A stretch of 64,000 nucleotides of DNA from Areca catechu (lineage: Eukaryota > Streptophyta > Magnoliopsida > Arecales > Arecaceae). The translations under genes were made by a program, and so were the position numbers. The notes under the pieces were generated by a model. That model did no database searches. It was not told where the DNA came from and saw only the letters and a list, made by a program, of their open reading frames with translations. Below, in pieces: positions 1 through 11,392 of the stretch. Each line of letters starts with the position of its first letter. Position 1 is the stretch's first letter. The stretch covers positions 14,091,327 to 14,155,326 of the forward strand of contig CM038051.1 of assembly GCA_021397845.1 (NCBI GenBank), written 5' to 3'.

Positions 1-3000
1 GGAGCCTCCGTTTCTGCCAATCGGGCCGAGCACGATGCCCAGGCCTTGGACAGGGCGGGCGCCGCTCCCACCGAGCAGGAAGAAGTTGCCGGAGTTCGAC
101 TCGTTTAAACTCCCGCCGCCGGGGAAGAAGGGGATGAAGCCGGTGCAGTCGCCGGGGCCTTTCCTGGCCGGGTCGGGGCCCAAGTACCATGCGGCATCGA
201 GAGAGCAGATTTTGGGAGAGCCGCTGACGCAGGAGGAGATCAAGGAGTTGGTCAAGGGGTGCTTGAAGACTAGGAGACAATTGAACATCGGTTCGTTTTG
301 ATGCTTGTGCCTTTTATTTCATGAAAGTTTTTAGATTTATGGATTTTCTAAAGTATCTAAAAACTTTATGGAGTTTGCTGGATTGGTTTTTGTGCTGCAA
401 AGAAAAAACAAAATATTCACCATAGTGGCTTTTTTGGAAACAAATGAAAAGGGGGAGTTGTGGTCTGTTTCTGCCTGAGTATTGCTTTCTTTTTATTCAT
501 TGGTGATTCCATCATGGTTAATATGGTGGAACTTGATGGCTTTAAATGGCAGGTGTCATATTTGGAAGGCACTTACATTTCATGATCATTTTTTCCCTCT
601 CTGATTCAGCATGCTGGTCGTTTGGTTTTCTTCAATTTTGAAATTGTAGAAATTTTGGTTGAAAAACAAGGTAGCGAATAATGCAATTATAACCATCAGA
701 TAAGGTTGCAGTAGAGAATAAAAAGTTGTATTTATTTTTGTTAAAAAAAGAAAGCTGTATTCATATGTCTGCCCATGAACTTCACCATTAATATTGAGAC
801 ATGACTCATATACTAGTCATGTTTGTTGTTTGGTCCCAATGTTTGAAAGGGTCAACCCTAGACATTTGGTTGGCCTTTTGAATATTTTGTATTAAAGCCT
901 AGTTGGTTTTTCAGTTTAATGCATGTATAAAATCACTATGACATTGGTTATGGGTTAACTATGGCTATTTAGTGATCATGTTTTAAGTGAATGGCCTTTT
1001 GATACTATTTGCTTGGAGAATTGATAATTCTTTTAATTGTTGGGCTTCCTTGTATAGGTTTTGGGTTTGTTGGAGTTCAGTTACTAGGGTTCTGTAATAT
1101 TACAAGGTGGTCTTCCATGCCATCAATTTGCTATTTAGGCATTACGACCAGGTTTTGGAGTGAGATTTAATGCATGGTAATTTTAATTTTTTATGTGGAA
1201 TGTGTTTTAAAGAAGGATAGGGAGCAGGAGAGGGTGAGGTAGTAAGAGCATAGTAAAGAAAGTATTCCACACTACAGCATGGATTCTTGCTTTCAAGAAT
1301 TGGAAAACTCAACTAGTAATATCCTTAGGGTCTGTTTGGTTGGGGTATATTAAATTACGGGATAATCTATTGATTCATGGGGCATATTATATTATGGGAT
1401 AATCTAATGATTACTTTCAAGAATTGGAAAACTCAACTAGTATTACCCTTATGGTCTGTTTGGTTGGGATATTTTAGATTATGGGATAATCTAATGATTC
1501 TTGGGAATCATTTATCTGGAAAAATGATTATAGAGAAAAATAACTTTTATCATGTTTGGTTAGTGGAAAGATTTTTTCAAACAATGATTCTGAAAAAAGA
1601 TTACTACGTTTGCTTGGAGGTAATCCTATATAGGAATATTGTTAGATTTAAAAATATGCTCATCAATATATATTTTTTTAATACTAAGATAGCATTGTCA
1701 TCTTCAATCAATTTTTATATAATAATTATAATCACATAATCCTTTGTATGATACCATTTATATTTTAATTATTTTGCAAAAGCTCTTTATTGAATAAATT
1801 TGGAAAGATATCAAAGCAAATTTAATTATCATAAATATACTTTATTTGAAATATTTTTATCAAGTATGAATTATCATCACTCGAGAATTTATCAAATATC
1901 AACCTTCCATGGTATTTGTTTTACCTTTTCTTTCCAAAAAATAAGCATAGGCTCACCACTTTTTTTACCACCTCTCTCTTCCACTTTTCATATTAAACAT
2001 GGTAATTTGACATGGGATTTATTTTTCCATGCTAGATTACCTCCAACCAAACGGATCCTTATTATTTGGAATCTTCTATCTAGGATGACAAACCCACTTC
2101 AGAATCTTTTCAAAATCTCAAATATGCTATGTTTGCCAAGCTCTTTCTTACTAAAAATGCTTTAGGCCAACACTTTTGTGGATAAATATAATGAAAAAGT
2201 TGATCAACTTCTCTTTTGACCAACTTATCTATGTTCTTACACTTTTCAAGATGAATAAGTTGCTTTCCCATATATAGTATTTACCTATGAAATAGAAAAA
2301 AATTTACCCATATGGAGGTGGCTAAATCATTTTCCTAGTAGCCAGTAAAGTAAATATTTGATTTTATTCCTAAAATGCCCCCTCCTCATTTTCAATGTTA
2401 TCATCATTCAATGCCCAATAACTCAGTTTTCCATTACTCTTTATATCTAAAAAGTATAAAGGGCATTATGAAAAATATGAATAAATTTTAACAACTTATC
2501 CAGGAAAATAGTAATGCAAAAGAACATGGGTAATAAATTTCTAAAGCCATTTTTCTATGTGTAAATAATATGGATAAATTATTTTTTTATCTAAACGTTG
2601 TCCGGAAAATATTTACCTAGAAAAACATAGTTTCCTGGTAATTTTTTTTATTAGAAAAGAACGGACCCTTAAGGCATCCACTTTCATACAACTGCATAAG
2701 CATTCACTCCCGATTTTAGCAACTAAAATATTATCATGGACAGCAATATTTTGATCAATTAGATTCACCCTTTACAACCTAAATTAAGTTGCCGGAAACA
2801 TCATTTATTTCATTCAATGCCTTAAATATCCGAATGGAGACATGTTGGGTGAGAAATAAATTATGCAATAAATGAACGAGTCTGAGTAAGATAGTTCAAT
2901 GAAGCATTTATTACTCAATTCAGTTAAGCAATACTCTGCACTATTAGTGATATGATATCAAAATCAAAAAGAGAACTTCTTTTATCTTCATGTATCAGGA

Positions 3001-6000
3001 TACTATGTAATGAAATTATACTTTTGCAACTTCGTTTGACCAAGACAAATTCAGTGTGAGTTATCCTTTTTTGTGGATATACTCTAAAGTCACTGAAACT
3101 TTGTGCATATATCTCTAAATAGTTAGTCCATGACATATTTGCAAGCTGCTCAGTTTGCTTGTACATTATGTACTATTCATTATCATTTTTCAGGACTGTC
3201 CTCCCAAGATTAGCTGCTAATTTGTTGCACATGATTCACATATCGTATGTTATGCTCATTTTTATGACCCGTGACTTCTTGTACTTTTTTTTGTTATGAC
3301 AGTTATGGTCAATTTTTTGCAGGTAGAGATGGTTTAACACATAATATGTTAGATAACATTCATGTTCATTGGAAAAGGTGGAGGGTATGCAAGATAAAAT
3401 GCAAAGGAGTGTGCACAGTTGATATGGATAATGTCCATCAGCAATTAGAGGTCAGTAAATTCAAAATTGTTATTACTTAATATATTTCAGAACGAAAATC
3501 TTCTTCCTACTTAGTGATTTTCAATGAAAATATTAATTTCTATCATAAAGTGGGAGGTAAACACTGGTTATGTTAATATCATCGATGTTGATTGGATAAT
3601 GGTATATGGAATTTAACAGGATTTTATTGTGGAGAAATTAGGGCCTTTGTTCATGCAGTATTTCACAGTTATGCAATTGAAGACAGATTAAATTGTTTTT
3701 GGCTCTTCTGATTCATCTAGTGGCAGAAATGCGAAGTCAAAGGTTAAATATGTTCTCTAATTGTTGCTTGTTTCAGGGTTCTCATTTAATAATCAGCATT
3801 CTCTGATTTGCATATGATACCATTGTTCTTTATGATGTTATCTCAAGAGCTTAAAGATATTGTGTGATGCTTCTATGCTTCAGCATTCTCTGATTTGCAT
3901 ATGATACCATTGTTCTTTATGATGTTATCTCAAGAGCTTAAAGATATTGTGTGATGCTTCTATGCTTCAGATGATCTCTGGTGAAGAGGTTAATTTTTCA
4001 AAGGTTCTTTCATGCATTGTCTCATCAATGTGGTTTTGGAGTAAAGAAGTTTTTTCAAGTGTATAATCTTTTCTTATTGGGCCTTCTAGAGTTGTGAATT
4101 CTAGTTTAGTCATATTGATAGTTGATTGAGTACGAGGGGGGTTAAAAGTCAATAATTTCTCTTTTGTTGGTTGAAGATCTACCTTACATTCCTATCCTAC
4201 TGATAGCTGGACTTGTTAGATGCCATCTTCAAACTTCAAGGCTCACAGTGTTAAGAAGATTCTGTCCCATCTGTCAAGTTGGGAGGTTTGGAAGGGGAAA
4301 AGATTAATTTATCAATAAAGTTTCCTTGTCTTGGATGACATTTAGAAGCAAATAGTTCTTTTTATCATTTCTTGGTATTTGGGAGGGTCTTCCTATTTTT
4401 GATGAGTGAGAGATCCTTTTGCCATCTTTGAGACTCATCCTTTGTGTGATTTTTGTACCTTGTTTCTCATGTTAAGTGATCTTATTTATGCTCAGAGGCA
4501 ACCTTTTTTTATGATGTGTTTATTGAACTTCTCTTTGTGTATCGTTCTGTTTCCTTGCCCCTTATAGTGGTCCCGAATACATTTGACAAGCTGAAAAGAA
4601 ACCTATGGGATGATGACTGCCATAAGACAAGGGGCTGCTTCTGAACTTTTGGGATTTCATAATCTGTGGAGCAGTGGATTGGCTTTGATATGTTTAGGAA
4701 ATATGGAGGTGGTATTGGAAATTAGCAGAGAACCATGATTGATGTGATTGATTATGTAAACAAAGTTCTGCCACCAGGAGGACGGATGACCTCTCATTTT
4801 AAGATTTTTCTTTTTTTAAAAAAACTCTTTTTCCTTTCAGATATGACTGCTGAAATATGTCAAACATTTTTTATGCTGTTATCTATGGCTGGGAAGGGGA
4901 TACTACAAAAATTTGGTTGGACTTGGTGCTCAAGGTTTGCATCATGAAGCGTCTCACAATGCTCTTTCCAGAAGCAAATATGAAAGAGGCATCATCAACT
5001 TGTTATGGATTGATGGATAGAGACAAGGAGTGGCGACTATGTTTGATGAGAATCTGAAAAGATGCAGAGAAAAGAGATGTGGTGAAGTTTTCAGTCTTCT
5101 AGTTGGCTGGAAGGCTCATCCTTGTGAAGATGAGAGCAAAAGATATATGCAGTCAATTAGTTTGATTTGGTGTGATTTCCTCTTTCGTCTTTTGGCTTTA
5201 TTGATCTTGGTTGATCAGTAGTGCTAATTAAAGAACATTTGAAAGATACATGCTGTCTGAAAGTGCAATTCCTAAGTGTTGACTTCATGCCTTATACAAT
5301 CTCTTACCCATGATGAGGTGATAAATTGGGCATGGAAGTTTGTGGGAAAATACTCTTAGCTGTTAGTGGAACTCTCTCTCTTGTCCTTGTGTTCATGAAT
5401 GCCACTGAGTCACCCTGAACTAAATAAGATCATGGGAACAGAAGAAAATATAGAAATATCCTTCTATGATGTTCAGATTCAAGAACGGATTATGTTGGGC
5501 AGAGTGTTGCTAACATGCCACAGAATGGATTGAAAAGGCTCTAACAATCATATTTGCTGTTTGCTAAGCTTGGCTGTTTCACCTAGAGGACATAGAGAAG
5601 GATCCTGGTGTACAATATTCTGTAATGAGATTTCATCACCTTCTGTTGTTTTCTTCCATTTCCTATTTTTTCTATGGATTCATCATGGCATTGTATCCTT
5701 TACATTCTGTCAATGGCTTTACTCTTTTAACATCAGATAAGGATTTACAGTCCTCTGTAAATATCCTTTAAGAGTTTAACTATCATCTAACTTAGATGCC
5801 ACTTTCTTGTAGACAATGGTTTTTGTGAAGCCAAGCATAGGAAAGCCATTTTTTGGAAGAGATTGAAAAATCATTCTATTTGAGAAAATAGGTCCATATG
5901 GTTAGTGAAGGGAACAGGCTGTGACATTTTTTTTCGGTCGTCATTGCCTGTATGACATCATGAATAAAAGGTTTATTTTTTATGTTTTGATAGGAGAAAA

Positions 6001-7724
6001 CTGGAGGGAAGATTATATATGGTAAGGGAGGAGTGATCTTCCTGTTTCGTGGTAGAAACTACAACTGGAGAACTCGCCCCAGATTTCCTCTTATGCTATG
6101 GAAACCTGTAACACCAGTGTATCCACGGTTGGTTAAGAGGGTACCGGAGGGATTAACTTTGGAAGAAGCATCTGAAATGCATAAAAGAGGGCGTGAACTA
6201 CCACCAATATGCAAACTTGGTAACCTTTTCTTTACCTCCTTTGGCTTGTTTATATCGCATCATTTTGTGAATAGCATGATGAAGTTTTGTGGTGATAATT
6301 ATTTTCTTATGTGTGATTTGAACAATACCTCTAGCATCTTATACAGTGAGGACTTTTTATGTATTTTAAAACAAATCCATAATTTACTTGTTAAAATCTT
6401 GCTGAGTGGAAGCGGAGCTAAAGTTTTCTTATGTGCATCAAACAGCAAAAAATGGTGTTTACTGTAACCTTGTTAAACAAGTCAGAGAAGCATTTGAAGC
6501 ATGTGAGCTGGTCCGTATAAGCTGCAAAGGTCTGAACAAAAGTGATTGCAGGAAAATAGGTGCCAAGCTCAAGGTTGGTATACTTTTTTTTGGCAAGATA
6601 ACATCCTCTCTGGTGTCATGTTTTGTAAAAGTTTCTTGAAATCGGCATTGCAGGATCTAGTCCCATGTGTCCTACTTTCATTTGAATATGAGCATATACT
6701 TATGTGGAGAGGGAAAGATTGGAAATCATCTCTTCCACCACTAGAAGACAATTATACTGAAGCTGAAGAAATTATTGCCAGTAACCCAGCAGTCACCTCA
6801 TCCATTATCAATGATCCATTATTGAATGCCCAGGACATCCTGGATTCAGGTACTGGAAAGAGCTTAAATGAGGAACTCAGTATTGAAGTGCCTAGCGAAT
6901 TGTCTCTAGATGATAACAGGGATATAAACCAAACTGAGGATCTTTCGAATTTGAAAAATTTAGGTGTGCTAGTACCAGCTCATGTAGATCTAACCAACAT
7001 GACTAGCAAGGCACTTGATTTCTCAACTGAGACTAATGAGGAATCTTCAGTTGTTAATGACCTACGATCACCTGCTTCAGATGCTGGAAGCAGCTCAGAG
7101 GACTCATGTCTTGAAATACCTTGTTGAAGTATTTCTTTGGAGACAAGTTTGAATACAATAGAGAAAGCTAAGGACATTTACTATTCAGGAAGAGCAGCTC
7201 AGCTATTGGCAGCTTCCTGCAAGGGTTGCAACAGGCATGATGACATTAGTGCAGTCACCAATCTAGATGACAGAATGATAGACAGTGATATGTTGGAAAC
7301 GAGAGAAGCAGATAGTCCAATATGCCAGGATAATATGAGTTCTAGCAGGGCATGTCTGGAAGGGGTAGTGCTTCTTCTGAGGCAGGCTGTTGAGAGTGGT
7401 GGGGCAGTCATCTTGGATGATCAGTCTTTGGATGCTAACATTGTTTTTGAGAGGTCTGTTGCTCTTGCAAAGACAGCTCCGCCTGGGCCAATCTTCCAGC
7501 ATAGGGTCAGGAAATCAGCCGTTCAGAGGTCTCAGAAAGACAAAGGTGACAAAATTGAGGAGGAAAATACAGAAGTTGAAGCTTTTCCCGACTCAAAAAA
7601 GAGAAGAATTAATGATAAATTAAACTCTCGGTATCAGAGAAGGGATGATTTCCCGGAGGTTTTGTCAGATGTGGTCCCACATGGAACCTTGTGAGTAGAT
7701 GAACTTGCAAAGTTGCTGGTTTAA
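1..7724 (+). CDS. CAF1: CRS2-associated factor (CAF1-like), 5'-partial, two in-frame TGA codons
   Basis: Plastid group II intron splicing factor; in the known family CAF1 and CAF2 bind CRS2 and subsets of chloroplast introns through two CRM RNA-binding domains. Exons read from splice signals and continuous homology: 1-290 (gene begins upstream of the window), 3323-3450, 5994-6219, 6446-6573, 6654-7724. Exon 1 holds the conserved PRPWTGRAPLPPS and GEPLTQEEIKELVKG segments. CRM1 spans exons 2-3 (LTHNMLDNIHVHWKR, TGGKIIYGKGG, FLFRGRNY). CRM2 spans exons 4-5 (KNGVYCNLV, CRKIGAKLKDLVPCVLLSF, LMWRGKDW). The tail ends PHGTL, then TGA, then VDELAKLL, a C-terminal motif I recall from CAF1. A TGA at 7125-7127 and another at 7692-7694 lie in the reading frame, with family-like coding on both sides; the natural stop would be TAA at 7722. 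CAF1 is preferred over CAF2 because of the long tail after CRM2 (~357 codons). It may be a decaying gene, a truncated functional allele, or sequence error. Confidence 0.85.
1291..1524. repeat. Tandem duplication (offset 124 bp) covering the MITE left end and its flank
   Basis: The words CAAGAATTGGAAAACTCAAC, GGTCTGTTTGGTTGG and GGGATAATCTA occur twice, 124 bp apart (starting near 1294 and 1418). Both the host flank and the element terminus are included in the duplicated unit, so duplication happened after insertion. Confidence 0.8.
1328..2058. mobile_element. PIF/Harbinger-like MITE (about 731 bp) in CAF1 intron 1
   Basis: Left end GGGTCTGTTTGGTTGGGGT at 1328 and right end (reverse complement) GGATCCGTTTGGTTGGAGGT at 2058 form an imperfect terminal inverted repeat. 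TTA lies immediately outside both ends (1325-1327 and 2059-2061), the target preference of PIF/Harbinger elements. The interior is AT-rich and has no transposase-like ORF. A second copy of the left end (TTA followed by TGGTCTGTTTGGTTGGG near 1451) lies inside a local duplication, so the original left boundary could be there instead. Confidence 0.65.
3794..3967. repeat. 87-bp tandem duplication in CAF1 intron 2
   Basis: The unit starting CAGCATTCTCTGATTTGCAT at 3794 recurs at 3881 with no difference that I can see through the final TTCTATGCTT; a third CAG starts at 3968. Its perfection suggests a recent duplication. The rest of intron 2 (3451-5993) shows only short unremarkable ORFs. Confidence 0.92.
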
Positions 7725-7879
7725 TGGTGTGGTTATGAAAAGTGTTGAATGAATTTCAGTTTTTTGTATCTCTGTCTGCTTATAAGTATAGGCGTAGGCC
7801 ACTTAGTAGTTGTATAACAAAATTATGTGAGCATCTGTTAGCTGTTTTCACGAGCCTATTATCTGCCGCTTGTAATGAG

Positions 7880-8066
7880 AGGTGGACCCCTCATGGGCCG
7901 ACACCTGGCGAAGGAGCAGTAGAGGGGTGCTCGACCTCGACTTCGGCCGATGTGGAGTCACATCTGACCTTGCTGGACTGTTCCCGTTTTGCCAAAAAAA
8001 TCTACGTGGTTCGGACTACGCCTGGTGGAATCTGAGTCATGCCACGTCATCGTAACGGCTGTAACA
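7880..8066 (-). repeat. 3' LTR remnant of the first Tat element
   Basis: These 187 bp match the last part of the right LTR (about 18360-18615), including GTGGAGYCACATCTGACCTTG and GCCACGTCATCGTAACG, and end TGTAACA like the right LTR. About 1.5 kb of LTR is missing on the left. The break starts about 155 bp after the last CAF reading-frame codon. Confidence 0.85.
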
Positions 8067-8085
8067 GTTGTCCCCCATCCTCCCG
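8067..8085 (-). other. Polypurine tract of the first Tat element
   Basis: Directly inside the 3' LTR remnant the plus strand reads GTTGTCCCCCATCCTCCCG, that is GGGAGGATGGGGGA on the element strand, the expected purine tract for plus-strand DNA priming. Confidence 0.7.
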
Positions 8086-8525
8086 TTCCGTTGAGGCGTT
8101 ATAGCTCGGAACGTGGGGAATTAATGTGGAGATTACGTGGAGAAAGCGAAGATCTCGCGCCATAATTGTCACGATCCTCGTTGCCGTTTCTTGTTGCACC
8201 CGAGGTTCTATGAGAGGCTGCCATGCATCGTTTCTCGGGTTGCACTTAATGCGTCACTTCGAAAAGGAGGCCGTTTCCCCGTAACCGAAGCGTCGATGTC
8301 GAGCGTGTATCCACGCGGCATCCATCTGGTGGTCCGGAACAGAATGAGGGGTACGGTCACTGTCGATCGAATTTGGAAAGGAGGGAGACTTTCGGTTGCA
8401 GTGGGCTATCCTTCACTTCCCTTGGTTGCCGCTTCTTTTGCACAGTGTATTTCGGTGAGTGCCTTCGTCTGCCTCCTTCCCCCGTCCCCTTTCCTTAGCA
8501 ACTTCTCTTCACCATTTCCTTCCCC

Positions 8526-10664
8526 ATGGCGCGCCGTCGTCACGTTTCGTCTAATCTGGACGAGACCGGTCCGTCTCGACCGAGGACTCCATCCTCCTCG
8601 TCTTCCGAAGGGGAGGTGATCCCGGAAGAGATCCGCAGGCGGCTCCAGCCTGGGGGTGTAACCATAGGCGTCCCTAGAGGTCCTAGGTCTCCCCCTGTAG
8701 TTTCCGCCCGTCCCATCGCTTCTCTTCCTCCTCCTGCCATTTCTTCTGCTGGTCCCTCCGGTCACGTCTCATCGATGACCGAAGGTGACATTTCTTTGCT
8801 CCGGGAAGTCTATGGCATCCCGGAGTCGATCCACCTTTCTCTCCCCCGGCCGGGGGATCGCGTCACCTTAAGCGGCCCCGGGCGAATAGCCTTCTACGAG
8901 GACTTCCTCCTTGGGGGTCTTCAGTTCCCCTTTCATCCTTTCTTCCTCTCCTTTCTCAGTCATTACCGCTTGGTCCCGGCCCAGTTGGCTCCAAACGCCA
9001 TCCGGGTCATCTTCGCCTTCATTGTCTTCTGCCACTTCCAGGGGTTCGTTGCTCGTTTCTCCATCTTCAGGGCTCTTTTCACCCTGAAACGTTATTCTAC
9101 CGATGATGGCTGGTGGTATATTTCACCTCGGTCTAGGTGTCTCCGGTTCGACCTCCCTTCCTCTATTAAGAGTTGGAAGAACCGGTTCTTTTTTGCCTCG
9201 GTCGAGGACGTCGACTGGGCCTGGAGCGAGCCGGATCGGTCCCCGAACCGGAACTCCCAAGTCGAGCCGGCGGACCAAGAGGCCTATTCCTTGTTGCTGA
9301 GCGACGCGGTCCCTACGCTCGATGTTCTGCTCTCGGAGCAGAACTTGTTCGAGGAGGGGATCAGTCCCATCTGGGAGCCGGGTGAGGCTCAGCCTTCCTT
9401 TCTACTCCGCACCTCCCCCCTTTCTCCCTTTTTCTTTTTAACTAGGCTGACCGACCTCCGTTTTCTTTCAGGTATGAAGTTCTCCTTGGAAAACCTCCTG
9501 GAGGGCGCCGCTCAGAGGGACACTGCCGAGGGAGATGAGCCCGCAGTGAAGAGGGCTCGCACCGAGGCGAGCCGGGAGGCCGTGCCGATTCCCGCCTCCG
9601 GTCCAGTGGCGGCAGCTCCCGCATCCAGGCCACCTCGGGCCCGAGTTGCCGACATTCCTGTCATCGGCCTCGACAGGGCTGCAGAAGAGGGAGGGCCAGC
9701 TCCCTCCCGGGCAGCGCCCGCCTCCACCGCTGCTCCGACGGCGCCCCCAGTGGCTCCAGCTGCCCCGTCGGTGGCAGTTCCACTCGGCGGGGGGACGGTC
9801 ACTACCGCTGCTGCCGATCTATTCGCCCCGCCGCCGAATCTCACCAGCCGGTGCTCCGTGATCCGCGACCAGGGCCTCGCGGAGAGGGTCATGGAGTTCG
9901 CCTGCACCTCCCGGGACCGTCGACTGAGGGGCGACCGGGACTACGCCGATGCCCTGCTCGGGATCCTTCCGCAGCTCTTCATGGTAAGTCCCGGACTCGA
10001 AACCCTCCATTTTAAAGTTCCAGTTGGATTTTGACTGATCTCTCTTTCTCTGGTGCAGATCGGGACCGACGTACTGCTGCTGAGGAATTTCCTCGTAGGG
10101 TACGCCAAGAAGGATGTCGAGAAGGAGGAGAAGCTCGGCAAACTTGTGGCCGACGTGAAGGACCTCATGGAGAAGGGGGTCGAGCTGCGGGGGAACAACC
10201 AGGCCCTTTAATCCGACCTGGCGCGCGCCGAGGGGCGCATCAAAGAATTGGAAACCTCTCTGTCTGAGGAGAGGATCTCCAACCAGCGCCACGTGGAGGA
10301 GGACGCAGCGGAGAAGGCTCGCCTCCGAGCTCAGTCCCAGTCGCTGGAGCGTCGGGTGGAGGAGGCTCAGAGGGAGACGAACGCAGCCAAGGAGCGGAGC
10401 TCCTATGTCAACGGGCTGCTGGAAGCTTCAAAGCAGGAGGCGCAGGAGGCCGTCCCGAAATTCCGGGCCTCCGAGGAGTATATCGCGGAGGTTTGGGAGG
10501 CGGCCGTGGACTCCTTCCTGAAGGGGTTCCAGGTGTGCCGGGAGAAGGTGGGCTCCTTCTACCTTGAGCTCGACCTCAGCGGGGTGGTCCTCGGCGGAAG
10601 GATGCAGGAGCCCAGCAGCGAGGCTCCAGTGGCAACAGGCGACGCGGCTGCAACTCTAGAGTAG
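8526..10664 (+). pseudogene. Antisense additional ORF of Tat element (PF04195-like plus coiled coil), two introns, one premature stop
   Basis: Encoded opposite to gag-pol, between integrase and the 3' LTR, the position of the additional antisense ORFs known from Tat-lineage elements. The start ATG at 8526 follows a leader (8087-8525) with no other gene. Residues ~120-215 (DFLLGGLQFPFHPFFLSFL, YRLVPAQLAPNAIRVIFAF, RALFTLKR, DGWWYISPR) resemble the putative gypsy-type transposon domain PF04195. Then come a Pro/Ala-rich linker, a segment VIRDQGLAERVMEFA, and a Glu/Lys/Arg-rich coiled coil to 10664. Introns: 9382-9471 (GTGAGG...TTTCAG, 90 bp) and 9984-10058 (GTAAGT...GTGCAG, 75 bp). Both preserve the frame. 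A TAA at 10209-10211 interrupts the coiled coil, which otherwise stays open to the TAG at 10662. The function of this protein family is not established. Confidence 0.75.
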
Positions 10665-11392
10665 CCCTCCGAGCAGCCACCCATCGATGGCGCAGGTGGA
10701 GAGTGCGCACCCCCGCCCGAGGACAGTGCCACCGCGCCAAACTAGCTTCCACTTGTATTTCTTTTCTTTTGCTTCATTTTTTTTTTTTTTTTGAGGACTC
10801 CCAGCCTGTCGGGACTCCTTCATTGTAATCCTCCTTCAAGTTAATGAAGAATCTCCTCTTTGCCAAGTCCCAACTCTGTCTTCTCTGTGTTCTCCTTTTT
10901 TTTTTTATTATTGAGACCGAGTGTTGGTTTCGAGTGCCAAGGATAAGCCCTGTGGTGTGCTCCGAGCTGAGCTCGCTGGCAGACTGAGTCCCGTCCAGCA
11001 TTCAGGCCGAAGTTCAGAGCTTCCGGGTTGGACTCCGGTGGAGCAGGCCTTGCACGAGTTCTTCGAGCTCGCCGGCCTGTCCTCAGGGACTGCGTGGGTG
11101 AGCTTGGCTCTGCCCCGCCTTTTGGACCGAAGTCCGGGACTTTCGAACTGAACCCCGGGGTCGCAGGTTTTATCCGAGCCCTGCGCGGCTTGTCGGGTTG
11201 TTCTCCGTAATCGCGTGGGCGAGTTTGGCTCTGCCCCGCCTTCCGGACCGAAGTCCGGGACTTCTCGCCTTCTCGGGTCTTCGGCCACGGGCGTGTTTGT
11301 CGAACTCAGAGCTACGCGTCTCTCTTCCTACGAGGTGAGAAGAAGCATTTGAAGTAAAAGGATTTCATTGCAGGAGTTTGAGGAACCTTACA
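10665..11392. other. Spacer between antisense ORF and pol, with a 122-bp-offset direct repeat
   Basis: No gene is supported here. A T-rich tract (10779-10793) follows the ORF. The words GAGYTTGGCTCTGCCCCGCCTT and GGACCGAAGTCCGGGACTT occur near 11099-11151 and again near 11221-11262. The equivalent spacer of the second Tat element also carries short GC-rich repeats. This is where the two convergent transcripts of the element would end. Confidence 0.6.

Noticed and set aside
4735..5221. Three short plus-strand ORFs in CAF1 intron 2
   Set aside because: They overlap in different frames, match nothing I recognise and lie inside a well-supported intron.
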